Below, one piece after another: positions 53,043-62,531 of a DNA stretch of 64,000 bases (positions within the stretch are counted from its first letter, which is position 1; each line of letters starts with the position of its first letter). The stretch covers positions 3,627,249 to 3,691,248 of the forward strand of contig CP046522.1 in the NCBI GenBank assembly GCA_009738435.1. The letters run 5' to 3'. Position numbers and translations under genes: made by a program. Below the pieces are notes generated by a model. It did not search any database. It was not told where the DNA came from and was given only the letters and a program-made list of their open reading frames with translations. This DNA is from Clostridium bovifaecis. Lineage in GTDB: Bacteria; Bacillota; Clostridia; Clostridiales; Clostridiaceae.

Positions 53043-53903
53043 TCACACCTTCTTTCTAAACTTAGTTCCACATATACCATTTGGTTTGATTACAAGCATT
53101 ACTATGATTAATGCAAATGTAAACACTGACTTCCATGAAATTGATACAAGTTTACCAAATAAGTTTTCTGAAACTCCTAATACAAGTCCTCCTACTACAG
53201 GACCGAGGAAGGTATTAAATCCACCAAGAACTGCGGCACAGAATGATTTCAAATGTACATCAGCCATCATACCAATGCTTAAATTTGTCGTAGGTGCCAC
53301 AAGCATTCCTGTTACTGCTGCAAGCATTGCACTTATTATCCAGGTTAGTGTTATAACTCTATCTACTGAAATTCCCATAAGCTTTGCTGCCTGTTGATCT
53401 TGAGCTGCTGCTCGAAGAGCAAGTCCACTCATTGTATATTTAAAGTAATAGAATAGTCCTCCCATAATAATAGCTGCAATAATTATTATAAGTATGCTAT
53501 TAGGATCTACTGTAATACTTCCAACCTTAAAGTTTTCCATACTTATCACCTTGGGGAATGGATTAGTATCAAACCCAAATATATTACCTGCAAGACCATT
53601 TAGTATCATCATAAGACCTAATGATGCTATCATAGCACTTATCAATGCAGTTCCAAGGGGCTTTATAATTGTTCTTTGAATTACAAATCCCATAACTCCT
53701 GCAAATATTAGAGTGCATATGAATGCTACAAAGTATGGCATATTTCTGCTTAATACAGTAAATGCTATAAAAGTAAAAAACATTGCCATCTCACCTTGCG
53801 CAAAATTAACCATGTCTGACGTTTTGTAAATTAGTACAAGACCTAAAGCTGCAAGCGCATAAAGGCTTCCTGTAACAATTCCATTAAAAATTAATTGACT
53901 CAT
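53043..53903 (-). CDS. livH: branched-chain amino-acid type ABC permease LivH
   Basis: 286 residues, eight or nine helices: GIVTGSLYALAALGLVLIYKTSDMVNFAQGEMAMF is the LivH hallmark, with GLALRAAAQDQQAAKLMGISVDRV as cytoplasmic coupling loop. The ribosome site is ATAGGAGGTAGG. First gene of the liv operon, 160 nt downstream of a sigma-54 motif. Confidence 0.94.
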   Translation of the reverse strand: MSQLIFNGIVTGSLYALAALGLVLIYKTSDMVNFAQGEMAMFFTFIAFTVLSRNMPYFVAFICTLIFAGVMGFVIQRTIIKPLGTALISAMIASLGLMMILNGLAGNIFGFDTNPFPKVISMENFKVGSITVDPNSILIIIIAAIIMGGLFYYFKYTMSGLALRAAAQDQQAAKLMGISVDRVITLTWIISAMLAAVTGMLVAPTTNLSIGMMADVHLKSFCAAVLGGFNTFLGPVVGGLVLGVSENLFGKLVSISWKSVFTFALIIVMLVIKPNGICGTKFRKKV

Positions 53904-54399
53904 ATCCTACCTCCTATGTTAGTTTCTGATACATTGTAATCAAATGATACACCTTAAAAATTTGCACTTAATTCCTTATTTCATGCTGTAATCGTTAGCA
54001 TCTAAGTGAAATCATTCTTTTTTAAATAAATTTCCCCAGGGTTTCCCTTTATGTCATAATAATTTAGCATAAACCATGCCACTTTTACCCAAACACGTTT
54101 ATGTGGACACTTTTAGTGAATTTTTTTGTAAAATACTACAGAAAAGAATATATGTTCAATATTTTTCATATATTTTAAAGCTATTCTGTTACTATTTTTA
54201 CATTTATTTCATATCACTAATATATTACCTTTTACTAATATTTTCAATAAAAATAATTTATTCACTCCTTATTAATAGTGTAACCCTTTTGTTTGTACAT
54301 CTAATTTATATAAAAATTGCCTGTAAATACGTTTGCATCAGTCTTTCCATATAGCTGTATCAAAGTTAAACAGTGTATCAAAATTTGATTAATATATGC
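53904..54399 (-). other. upstream region of the liv operon
   Basis: About 500 nt, very AT-rich on the right. It contains the sigma-54 motif at 54066-54082 and room for an upstream activator site. No gene supported; a 92-codon plus-strand reading is hydrophobic and lacks a ribosome site. Confidence 0.5.
54066..54082 (-). promoter_or_regulatory. sigma-54 (-24/-12) promoter of the liv operon
   Basis: Minus strand GTGGCATGGTTTATGCT has the GG and GC at the correct 10-nt separation, with GGCA in the -24 block and TGCT in the -12 block; 160 nt before livH. Confidence 0.72.
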
Positions 54400-54434
54400 A
54401 AAAAGAAGCAAGCTATATATTCTTGCTTCTTTTT
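54400..54434 (-). terminator. terminator of hom-thrC
   Basis: AAAAAGAAGCAAG / CTTGCTTCTTTTT, 13 bp, symmetric A/T-runs. Confidence 0.9.
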
Positions 54435-54441
54435 CTTTTAA

Positions 54442-55932
54442 TTATATATTTAAAATTTGCTTTATTACTTTTTTCATTTCATCTTTTCTACAAACAGTAG
54501 TATGAATAGTATCTGCATCTTGCAAGTATGTCATAGATACCGGTGGATTTTCACCTAATAATTTACCCACTTCTCGTATTAGTGAAAAGTCATCGAATTT
54601 ATCATATTTATTATCAATTGAACTCATAACTGAATGTGTAAATTTATATGGACTTGCCGTAGCTACTATAAGTGTTTTATTCTCATCTTTAGTATCTTCT
54701 TCATATTTCTTACCAACACAATAAGCAACAGCAGTATGAGTATCCATAATATATCTATATTTATTAAATACACTTTTTATAGCTTCTTTTGTTTCAATCT
54801 CTGATGCAAAATTTCCATAAAAATCATTGAGCCTTTTCTTCATATCTTCTGATATTCCATAAGATCCATTGATATCTAAATTATTCATAAGCTCTCTTAC
54901 TTTATTAGGGTTCTCATTTCCAATGCCATATAATAATCTTTCCAAGTTGCTAGAAATTAAAATATCCATAGAAGGAGATATAGTTGTAACAAACTCTCTT
55001 AGCTTATCATATATCCCTGTATTCAAGAACTCATATAAAACTTTATTATCGTTAGACGCGCATATCAACTTTTCTATAGGCAATCCCATTTGCTTTGCAT
55101 AATATGCTGCCAATATATTCCCGAAATTACCTGTTGGTACAACTACATTGATTTTTTCTTCCTCAGTTACTTCTTTCATCTTATACAATTTTATATATGC
55201 ATAAAAATAATATACTATTTGGGGGATTAGTCTTCCTATATTAATTGAGTTGGCTGAAGAAAACATATACCGTTTCTCATCTAGTTTTCTCATGAACTCA
55301 TCGTCTCTAAAAATTTCTTTAACTCCGCTTTGAGCATCATCAAAATTCCCTTTTATACCTATCACAAAGGTATTATCTCCTTTATGAGTTATCATCTGCT
55401 TCTTTTGTACTGGACTAACCCCTTCTTTTGGAAAGAACACTATAATCTTAGTATCTTTTACATTTGCAAATCCTTCTAAGGCTGCCTTTCCTGTATCACC
55501 TGAAGTAGCGGTCAATATTATAATCTCTTTATCTATGCTTTGCTTTCTAGCTGATATAGTCAGCAAGTATGGAAGTATAGACAATGCCATATCTTTAAAG
55601 GCTAAGGTTGGCCCATGAAACAGCTCTAAAAAGTATTTATCTCCTACCCTTTTTACAGGAGCTATTTCAACTGTATCAAATTTATCATCATATGCTTTTT
55701 CTATGCATTCCTTAAGTTCTTCTTCTGTAAAATCACATAAAAACTTGCTCATTACAAAATAAGCAACTTCTTTGTAGTTCATATTAACTAATTCATCTAA
55801 ATCTATATTTACTTTAGGAATTGCATTTGGAACAAACAGACCTCCATCATCTGCAATTCCTTTTATAATAGCTAAAGATGCTGGAATATTGTTTTCTCCA
55901 CCTCTTGTGCTTTTATATAAAATTTCCTCCAT
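54442..55932 (-). CDS. thrC: threonine synthase
   Basis: PLP enzyme converting O-phosphohomoserine to threonine. 496 residues: the PLP Lys is in FHGPTLAFKDMALSIL, phosphate loop TATSGDTGKAALEGF, and NFGNILAAYYAKQMGLP. The long form with N-terminal extension MEEILYKSTRGGENN is typical of clostridia and E. coli. 31 nt downstream of hom. Confidence 0.95.
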   Translation of the reverse strand: MEEILYKSTRGGENNIPASLAIIKGIADDGGLFVPNAIPKVNIDLDELVNMNYKEVAYFVMSKFLCDFTEEELKECIEKAYDDKFDTVEIAPVKRVGDKYFLELFHGPTLAFKDMALSILPYLLTISARKQSIDKEIIILTATSGDTGKAALEGFANVKDTKIIVFFPKEGVSPVQKKQMITHKGDNTFVIGIKGNFDDAQSGVKEIFRDDEFMRKLDEKRYMFSSANSINIGRLIPQIVYYFYAYIKLYKMKEVTEEEKINVVVPTGNFGNILAAYYAKQMGLPIEKLICASNDNKVLYEFLNTGIYDKLREFVTTISPSMDILISSNLERLLYGIGNENPNKVRELMNNLDINGSYGISEDMKKRLNDFYGNFASEIETKEAIKSVFNKYRYIMDTHTAVAYCVGKKYEEDTKDENKTLIVATASPYKFTHSVMSSIDNKYDKFDDFSLIREVGKLLGENPPVSMTYLQDADTIHTTVCRKDEMKKVIKQILNI

Positions 55933-55963
55933 ATTACCACTTCCCTCGATTTTGCTTATTTAT

Positions 55964-57256
55964 CTACACTTCCATCTTTTCCACCCTAATGATATTTTCT
56001 ATTTTCTTAACACTACTTAAGAGATTTATATCCTTAATAGATTTATCAATATTACCTTCTAATGTCTTATGAGTTACAAATACCAATGTAACAAACTCCT
56101 GTCCTTTTCCCTTTTGAATTACAGATAATAAACTTACATTGTTTTGGCCTAATATAGTTGAAATTTTCCCTAGAACTCCTGGCTCATCTTTAACTGTAAT
56201 TCTAATATAATATCCTGACTTTGTATTTTCCATTGAGTTTATCTGCTTTAAGTTTCCACTCTTGCTTCCTTCTAATTTAAATATAGGATCTGTATCATTC
56301 CTTAGAATTGATATTATATCTCCTACCACTGCACTTCCTGTAGGAAGATCTCCAGCTCCTCTTCCATACATCATCAAATCGCCTACTGCATTTCCTTTGA
56401 TAAATATAGCATTAAAAGAATCATTTACACTAGCAAGAGGATGCCTTGCTGGAACCATTGTAGGATGAACCCTAAGTTCTAAAACATTGTTTACATCTTT
56501 TACAATAGCTAAAAGCTTGATTACATATCCAAATTCTTTGGCATATTCTATATCTATAGCCTCAATATTTCTTATACCTTCTCTATAAATAGAATCAACG
56601 CTGATCTTTTTACCAAAAGCTAGATATGTTAAAATGCTTAGTTTATAAACTGCATCATATCCGTCCACATCTGAAGTAGGATCGGCTTCTGCATAACCCT
56701 TTTCTTGTGCTTCCTTTAAAGCCTCGCCAAAGCTCATATTGTCTAGATACATTTTAGTTAGGATATAATTTGTTGTACCATTAATAATCCCCATTATTTG
56801 TTCTATCTTATTTGCAGTTAAACTTTCATTTAATCCATGTATTATTGGTATGCCTCCAGCAACACTTGCTTCGTAGCAGAATCTTACTTCTTCCTCTTTA
56901 GCAGTCTTTATAAGCTCAGAGCCGCAGGTTGCAATAGCTAACTTATTTGCTGTTACGACATGCTTTTTACTCTGCATAGCTTTTATCATATAGTCCTTTG
57001 CAGGATCGACTCCCCCTATTACCTCTATAACTATCTTTATACTTTCATCATTGAATATTTCCTCTGGCTCTGTCGTTAAGATTCCCTTTGGTACATCTAT
57101 ATCTCTTCTTTTATTAATATCTCTAACTAATATTTTAGAAACTTCAATATCATATCCTGATCTTTCTCTGATTTCTTCTTTATTGGTCTGTAATATTTCC
57201 CAAACTCCTCTTCCTACATTCCCCAATCCCAATAAAGCAATATTAATCTTATTCAT
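55964..57256 (-). CDS. hom: homoserine dehydrogenase
   Basis: NAD(P)-dependent reduction of aspartate semialdehyde to homoserine. 430 residues: N-terminal GLGNVGRGVWEIL, catalytic region GTTNYILTKM and AEADPTSDVDGYDAVYKLSIL, and a C-terminal ACT domain (YYIRITVKDEPGVLGKISTILGQNNVS) that usually gives threonine feedback inhibition. First gene of hom-thrC. Confidence 0.95.
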   Translation of the reverse strand: MNKINIALLGLGNVGRGVWEILQTNKEEIRERSGYDIEVSKILVRDINKRRDIDVPKGILTTEPEEIFNDESIKIVIEVIGGVDPAKDYMIKAMQSKKHVVTANKLAIATCGSELIKTAKEEEVRFCYEASVAGGIPIIHGLNESLTANKIEQIMGIINGTTNYILTKMYLDNMSFGEALKEAQEKGYAEADPTSDVDGYDAVYKLSILTYLAFGKKISVDSIYREGIRNIEAIDIEYAKEFGYVIKLLAIVKDVNNVLELRVHPTMVPARHPLASVNDSFNAIFIKGNAVGDLMMYGRGAGDLPTGSAVVGDIISILRNDTDPIFKLEGSKSGNLKQINSMENTKSGYYIRITVKDEPGVLGKISTILGQNNVSLLSVIQKGKGQEFVTLVFVTHKTLEGNIDKSIKDINLLSSVKKIENIIRVEKMEV

Positions 57257-57392
57257 TTAAATGCCCCCCTATTATTTATTCGTCAGTGAAATACATTTGT
57301 TTTTAATTCAGATACATATTATTTACTATTATACTTTCAATTCTAAAAATAATAAAGTACTTATAAGTAATTTTTTTATGTTTCTCAAAATA

Positions 57393-57430
57393 AATAAGTA
57401 AAAGGCAGCTAATAGTGCCTTTTACTTATT
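57393..57430. terminator. bidirectional terminator
   Basis: AATAAGTAAAAGGCA / TGCCTTTTACTTATT; the right arm overlaps the last codons of the membrane-protein gene at 57422. Confidence 0.85.
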
Positions 57431-57775
57431 TAAATATTTCTTTTTATTTTTGCTCTTAAATATAACTTTTAATATACCTATAACTAAAATATATACACTA
57501 TTTACCAATGTCAAACCTAGTGAATATAATAAGCTATTTATTATAGCTGTTAAAATACTAAAGTTACTATTTGTAGAATTATATATCACAAAATAATATA
57601 TGTCTTGGTTATGTATTTGAGAATTTGTAGCAACAAATCCTGAAGCAAACACAAAACCATATATAATTTTACTTGTAAACCTATTTCCAATTTCCCCAAA
57701 ACCTTCTAAGTTTCCCCTGAGAACTTGAACTAGAGCTTCAAATATACATATAGCGAGGACTATATATAATCCCAT
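57422..57775 (-). CDS. small membrane protein, possibly the frameshifted end of the gene upstream
   Basis: 117 residues with three hydrophobic stretches (YIVLAICIFEALVQVL; KIIYGFVFASGFVA; ILTAIINSLLYSLGLTLVNSVYILVIGILKVI) and a Lys-rich end. It overlaps the thioredoxin-like gene by 38 nt in another frame and has no ribosome site. Removing one G from the GGG at about 57771-57773 would fuse the two into one membrane protein. No family recognised. Confidence 0.5.
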   Translation of the reverse strand: MGLYIVLAICIFEALVQVLRGNLEGFGEIGNRFTSKIIYGFVFASGFVATNSQIHNQDIYYFVIYNSTNSNFSILTAIINSLLYSLGLTLVNSVYILVIGILKVIFKSKNKKKYLNK

Positions 57776-58433
57776 TCTTATTTATAAAATATAAGCTAAC
57801 TATCATGAATACCGATATTAATAAAAAGTTAAGTCCATCAAAAATACCACCGAATATATACGATATTTTGTTTTTATTCCAATATATATTATCATCTTTA
57901 CTTTGAAAAATCTGTGGCTTTATATTTCCCTTATACTTCGGCTCTTGTCCACTTAATATACTTTGTATATCCTCTGTTATTTCAACTGCTAACTCCTTAG
58001 AATAACCTAAATAGGGATACTCTTCATTAATAAAAATAAAAGGTATTTGCCATTTTAATCTATTTGGAACATTGTTTTTCTCAGCAAACTTATCAAAATA
58101 TGTTAACACTTCTCCTGAGTCTATCTCCCAAATTTTTATAGCAACATCTTTATTTTTATACTTACCGTATATAATCTCAGATAGCTCATACTTTAACTCT
58201 TCACAATAAGTACACCAACTGGCTGAAAAAACTGTTATTCTTACAGGAAATTCCTTAAATTCTTTATTAGTATAATCCTGTACTCCCTCAACTTTTATAT
58301 TTCCTTTAGAAGGTGCTAAGTCTAAGATATTCTCTTCTCCAAATACAGTTCTTACTAAAGATATTATAATTAGTCCACTTATTAGCAATATTTTTATAAA
58401 ACTACTTATGTATTTATACAATTTATTTCTCAT
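57738..58433 (-). CDS. thioredoxin-like membrane protein
   Basis: 231 residues: N-terminal signal/anchor (FIKILLISGLIIISLVRTVFG), an extracytoplasmic thioredoxin-like domain with the redox pair FSASWCTYCEEL (near residue 74), cis-Pro region WQIPFIFIN, and a C-terminal helix. ATG 58433 follows AAGGAG. It probably receives electrons from a CcdA-like membrane partner, and the remnant of such a gene lies next upstream. As that partner is broken, the system may be dead or served by another CcdA. Confidence 0.7.
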   Translation of the reverse strand: MRNKLYKYISSFIKILLISGLIIISLVRTVFGEENILDLAPSKGNIKVEGVQDYTNKEFKEFPVRITVFSASWCTYCEELKYELSEIIYGKYKNKDVAIKIWEIDSGEVLTYFDKFAEKNNVPNRLKWQIPFIFINEEYPYLGYSKELAVEITEDIQSILSGQEPKYKGNIKPQIFQSKDDNIYWNKNKISYIFGGIFDGLNFLLISVFMIVSLYFINKNGIIYSPRYMYI

Positions 58434-58608
58434 ACATATTTCTCCTTAATATGTTAATACAATATACTCACCCTTCAAATTATATAAATCTTTAAAAGCT
58501 TCCTATCAGCTACTATATTATTATTTATATCCATAACTACTAAATTAGCACTTGTATAAACTAAACTATCTTTTAGCATACAGTATAGTTCCCCCTTAGT
58601 TTATAAGA

Positions 58609-59211
58609 TTAAGTAATACTTATTAAATTAATAAAAGACATTATACCTAATATCATCATTATAACCGCTGTAAAAATTTTAATTATCCATAGTCTTATAA
58701 ATAGTATATGGGACATATCTACAACTGCTTTTCCCCTATGTATTAAGAATGTAATAGCTAATATCGGAATAATAAATCCAATATTAAAGACAACTAAATA
58801 TACTATTTGAACAATTCTCTTAAAACCATTGTGGTTAAATATACTTGTCCAGTACACAGCAACTCTGATAAAGTTATTAAACCGCCAAGTACGAAGCTGC
58901 TAATATATATAAATCTCAATTTACCTATGTTCCTTATTGTACTATGTATAAGCTGCTTATTTTTATCTGGTAATTGTAGTTTAATCTTTTCAACCTCATA
59001 TCTTTTTGCTCTTAATGCATCCTTAATATTTATATATGATAAAAAAAACGCTAAAAGAATTGTAATTAAATATATTGCCTTATGAAAATAACTAATATAT
59101 TTTCCTAGCCCTACTACCCTAAGTAGACCTATACCTGCCAAAAAATATGCTATAAAGGTTCCAAGTGCAAAGTTTATTCCAATTAGCAGTATATTTTTAT
59201 TTTTTCTACTG
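58609..59211 (-). pseudogene. CcdA/DsbD-type thiol transporter, truncated and frameshifted
   Basis: Two overlapping frames make one polytopic protein. The upstream part (59211 to about 58810) reads KNILLIGINFALGTFIAYFLAGIG ... FVLGGLITLSELLCTGQVYLTTMV; the downstream part (from about 58830) continues KRIVQIVYLVVFNIGFIIPILAITFLIHRGKAV. The shift is near 58815-58835 at GGTTTTAAG. The N-terminal helix with the first catalytic Cys (usually in an NPC motif) is missing: upstream of about 59211 the sequence belongs to an oppositely oriented gene fragment. Only the second Cys (LLCTGQ) remains, so it should be inactive. Confidence 0.72.
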
Positions 59212-59856
59212 TCTTGGGAATTCTTTAAATCTGTATCTGGTGGAACTCCTTCAAATGATATAACAGCTCCTGTAACTACTGCAAACCCTGCTGGTAACAC
59301 TGAAGCTATAAGAACCGAAACTTATACTATCGAAAGTTCATCTAAGACATTTAAATCAATAGATGCTGAAGATGGTTATGTTGGAATGTATCCTGCTGAT
59401 GGCTATAGTACCTCAATATTAAAGATGGGTGATAAAGGGATGTATAATGCTAACACTTATTATTCAATTTTATGTTTTGATACATCTTCTATAGGGCTAT
59501 CCACTATTCAAGATGCTAAATTGAAAATATATCGTAAATCTTTATCTGGAAATATAACTGGGATAAAGATCGATATAAAATCTGGATATTTCGGTACTAG
59601 CAGTGATTTGACACAATCTGATTATAATGCTGCTGCTTCTTTAGTAGATATAGCTACTATGAGTGTTCCGAATACTAATGATAATTATGTTGAAGTAACA
59701 CCCCCTTCATCAGCATTGCAATATATAAATAAAACAGGCAGAACTCAATTTAGACTAAAATGCACTTCCGCCGTTGACTTCACATCAGATACTCTTGAAA
59801 TATATGGAGGAGATAGCAGTTCATACTCCCCTCAACTAATAATAACAACTAATTAA
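59212..59856 (+). pseudogene. C-terminal fragment of a secreted DNRLRE-type protein
   Basis: Plus-strand frame open from 59212 (SWEFFKSVSGGTPSND) through a Pro/Thr linker (ITAPVTTANPAG) into a roughly 155-residue beta-rich domain: SIDAEDGYVGMYPADGYSTS, YYSILCFDTSSI, AKLKIYRKSLSG, YVEVTPPSSALQYIN, TLEIYGGDSSSYSPQLIIT. This fits the DNRLRE/CBM96-like domains of clostridial cell-surface and carbohydrate-active proteins. No start or signal peptide: the ATG at 59386 lies inside the domain. It joins the CcdA remnant head-on. Confidence 0.65.
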
Positions 59857-59865
59857 AATGATAAA

Positions 59866-59889
59866 AGTGGTAGTTTCACAACTACCACT
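59866..59889 (-). terminator. terminator of the degV genes
   Basis: AGTGGTAGTT / AACTACCACT stem followed by TTTTA on the minus strand. Confidence 0.75.
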
Positions 59890-59919
59890 GTTTCACAACT
59901 ATCACTCTCTCTATTTACA

Positions 59920-60756
59920 CTAAAAAGCTATTACTAAGCCACCATCATCTGCATATGTTGAGCTTAAACCAGCCATTTCAACAATAACAATATCTTTAAA
60001 CTTATATTTTTTTAATACTTCCTCTTTAAACTGAAGTGCTCTATCTAAGCAATTACAGTGTGCAATTCCAAGTACCTTTTCCTCTAAGTTAGTACCCTCT
60101 TCTCCAATAATTTCTACAAATCTTTTGAATGCCTTTTTATATCCTCTAGTTTTTTCAACTAATCTTATAGTACCTTCGTCTGTAGCACCCATTATTGGTT
60201 TAATTGATAACATATTAGCTACCTTTGCAATGATAGGATTTAGTCTTCCTGCCTTTGCTAAGTGTTCTAAACTCTCCAATAAGAAAAATGTCTTCATTCC
60301 TTTAATATAGCTTGATACTTTATCTACTATTTCGATTTCTTTAAAATTCATTTTAGCCAGTTCATTAATTTTTAGAGCTATTAAAGTTTCTCCTGCAGAA
60401 GCGCTAAAAGAATCAAATACATGGATAAATTTGTGAGCAATATCTTCTATAAATAAGCTCTTTGCTAGAACTGCACTATTGTAGCTTCCACTCAATTTAG
60501 AAGATAAAGTTACTACAAAAACACTTTCTTTGCCTTCATATCTTCGAATGTAGTCCTCTGGTGATGGACACGCTGTTTTAGGTGCTGTCTTGCACTCACC
60601 CATATCTTTAATATATTGTTTTATATCTAGATTTTCATTATCTATATATTTTTTATCCTCTAACTGCAGTATTAAGGGTGCAATATCTACATTTAATTCT
60701 TTCTTCATATTCTCTGTTAAATCACAACTGCTATCTGCAACTATTTTAATATCCAT
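59920..60756 (-). CDS. DegV-family fatty-acid-binding protein (1)
   Basis: 278 residues. DegV/FakB fold: N-terminal VADSSCDLTENM, TACPSPEDYIRRYEG in the head-group region, VTLSSKLSGSYNSAVLA, and ESLEHLAKAGRLNPIIAKVANMLSIKP. FakB proteins present fatty acids to the kinase FakA for phospholipid synthesis; FakA is not in the window. Second of two tandem paralogues, 22 nt apart. Confidence 0.9.
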   Translation of the reverse strand: MDIKIVADSSCDLTENMKKELNVDIAPLILQLEDKKYIDNENLDIKQYIKDMGECKTAPKTACPSPEDYIRRYEGKESVFVVTLSSKLSGSYNSAVLAKSLFIEDIAHKFIHVFDSFSASAGETLIALKINELAKMNFKEIEIVDKVSSYIKGMKTFFLLESLEHLAKAGRLNPIIAKVANMLSIKPIMGATDEGTIRLVEKTRGYKKAFKRFVEIIGEEGTNLEEKVLGIAHCNCLDRALQFKEEVLKKYKFKDIVIVEMAGLSSTYADDGGLVIAF

Positions 60757-60778
60757 TTAATAAGTTTCCCCCTAATAT

Positions 60779-61636
60779 TTATTCTTTTGCATTAAGAAAA
60801 AATAAAGCCAAGGTTCCTGGTCCTGAATGCGCCCCAATAACGCATCCTACCATATTTACCAAAAAGTTTCTACATCCAAAGTTCTCTTCAAACATTCGCT
60901 TTACCATTTCTACAGCTTCTATATCATCTCCGTGTGATATACCAATAATTTGATCCTTTAAGTCTACTCCTCTTTCTTCTGCTATTTCTACAATCCTTTT
61001 TAACGCCTTTTTTCTTCCTCTAACCTTTTCTCTAGGCATAAGCTTTCCATCTTCTACATCTAATACTGGCTTAATATTTAAAAGTCCACCTATCATAGCA
61101 GCTGCTCTACTTACTCTTCCACCTCTTAGTAGATATTCTAAATCATCTACAGTAAAAATATGCTCCATATGCTTTGAATTAAATTCTATTGCTTTAATAA
61201 TTTCTTCCTTACTCTTTCCTTCCTTTAACATTTTAGCAGCTTTATATACTACTAGTCCAAATCCTACTGATGCACATTTAGTATCAATCATGTATATATC
61301 AAAATTAGGATGCATTTCCAAAACTTCTTCCTTAGCTATTAACGCTGATTGATATGTTCCCGTTAGTTTTGATGAAAATCCTATGTACATAACCTCATCT
61401 TGATTCTCTGCATGTCTAATAAATAGTTCTTTAAATTTACTTGGAGGTACTTGAGAAGTTGTATATATTTTTCCCAGCCTCATATTATTATATAACTCTT
61501 TAGGTTGTATAGTTTCTCCATCTAAATATTCATCACCTTCTAAATACACAAATAGAGGAAGTACCTCAATATTATATTCTTCAATGATTTCTCTAGGCAG
61601 ATCACATCCACTGTCAGTGATTAATTTTATTGCCAT
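60779..61636 (-). CDS. DegV-family fatty-acid-binding protein (2)
   Basis: 285 residues: ITDSGCDLPREIIEEY, TSQVPPSKFKELF, IGFSSKLTGTYQSALIA and DDLEYLLRGGRVSRAAAMIGGLLNIKP, ending GAHSGPGTLALFF. Only moderately similar to its neighbour, so the pair may bind different acyl chains, as saturated/unsaturated FakB pairs do in other Firmicutes. Confidence 0.9.
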   Translation of the reverse strand: MAIKLITDSGCDLPREIIEEYNIEVLPLFVYLEGDEYLDGETIQPKELYNNMRLGKIYTTSQVPPSKFKELFIRHAENQDEVMYIGFSSKLTGTYQSALIAKEEVLEMHPNFDIYMIDTKCASVGFGLVVYKAAKMLKEGKSKEEIIKAIEFNSKHMEHIFTVDDLEYLLRGGRVSRAAAMIGGLLNIKPVLDVEDGKLMPREKVRGRKKALKRIVEIAEERGVDLKDQIIGISHGDDIEAVEMVKRMFEENFGCRNFLVNMVGCVIGAHSGPGTLALFFLNAKE

Positions 61637-61739
61637 CCCATCATCTCCTTTATAATTTTATGAATATAAATATATATTTGCTAATTTATTTCAAAAGGGT
61701 TACTTATCCTAGTATATCTCAAAATAGACACTTTTTACA

Positions 61740-62318
61740 CTATTTTTTTATGCTTGTATCTTTTAATGTTTCAGTTACTCCGAATACAGTATCAGACAGA
61801 TTTTCATTATAAAAATGATAATCTAAATCATGTGCAATTCTATGAGCCTTTATAATATATGTTTCATCTTGCCTCTCTGCTCCAATCTTTAAGTTTCTTA
61901 CCAATTCATTAAGATCTCTTCTTAGAGGTTCATAATCAACTATTTTGCTTTTTCCTAATACTAAATTAGACATTTCATTGCATCTTATATATTCTTTAAT
62001 ATCTGGTGAACTATCCCACCCTACTATACTATTTAAAAAAGAGTGTACTTCACTTATGACATCTCTTGCTTCACTACTGTTTCCCAAAGCTTGATAACTG
62101 TATTCTCCTATAGTTTCTTTATTGTTTATTATAATGTTACTATTTATATTACCGCTTAATGTATCTTTCTCCTGACTAATCAAGTTTAAGCTCTTATAAG
62201 CAAGTACTATAAGTACTATAAGTACAATTATAAATGAAATTAAGTAATCCTTAAAATTTAGTTTAGATGATTCCTCTTCATAATAAGCCTTATTTAACTG
62301 TTTATTCAAATCATTCAT
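61740..62318 (-). CDS. single-pass membrane protein of unknown function
   Basis: 192 residues: a short charged N-terminus, one helix (YLISFIIVLIVLIVLAYKSL, about 25-44), then an extracytoplasmic helical domain with a conserved-looking RRDLNELVRNLKIGAERQDETYIIKAHRIAHDLDYHFYN. No cysteines in pairs or catalytic motif seen; family not recognised. The start at 62318 has a fair site (GGAAAGGAAG). Confidence 0.6.
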   Translation of the reverse strand: MNDLNKQLNKAYYEEESSKLNFKDYLISFIIVLIVLIVLAYKSLNLISQEKDTLSGNINSNIIINNKETIGEYSYQALGNSSEARDVISEVHSFLNSIVGWDSSPDIKEYIRCNEMSNLVLGKSKIVDYEPLRRDLNELVRNLKIGAERQDETYIIKAHRIAHDLDYHFYNENLSDTVFGVTETLKDTSIKK

Positions 62319-62494
62319 GTATTTTCTTCCTTTCCTAACATAGAAATCAATGGCAATGTAAAATCTAATTTAAATGAATCCTATAATTTATAAATTTTAT
62401 GATAGAAGATAATATCTCTTCTTTGTAATAATTACCAAAAATTTGATTTTTAATCATCTTATCTTTACTTTTGAAACTTTTTAATAGCAATAAA

Positions 62495-62521
62495 GACCTA
62501 CAGTGATTTAATCTGTAAGTC
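62495..62521 (-). terminator. terminator of the esterase gene
   Basis: GACTTACAG / CTGTAGGTC stem (one G-U) followed by TTTATT on the minus strand. Confidence 0.7.
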
Positions 62522-62531
62522 CTTGTTAATT

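Noticed and set aside
54076-54354. 92-codon plus-strand ORF upstream of livH
   Set aside because: Hydrophobic low-complexity AT-rich translation, no ribosome site, overlaps the promoter region.
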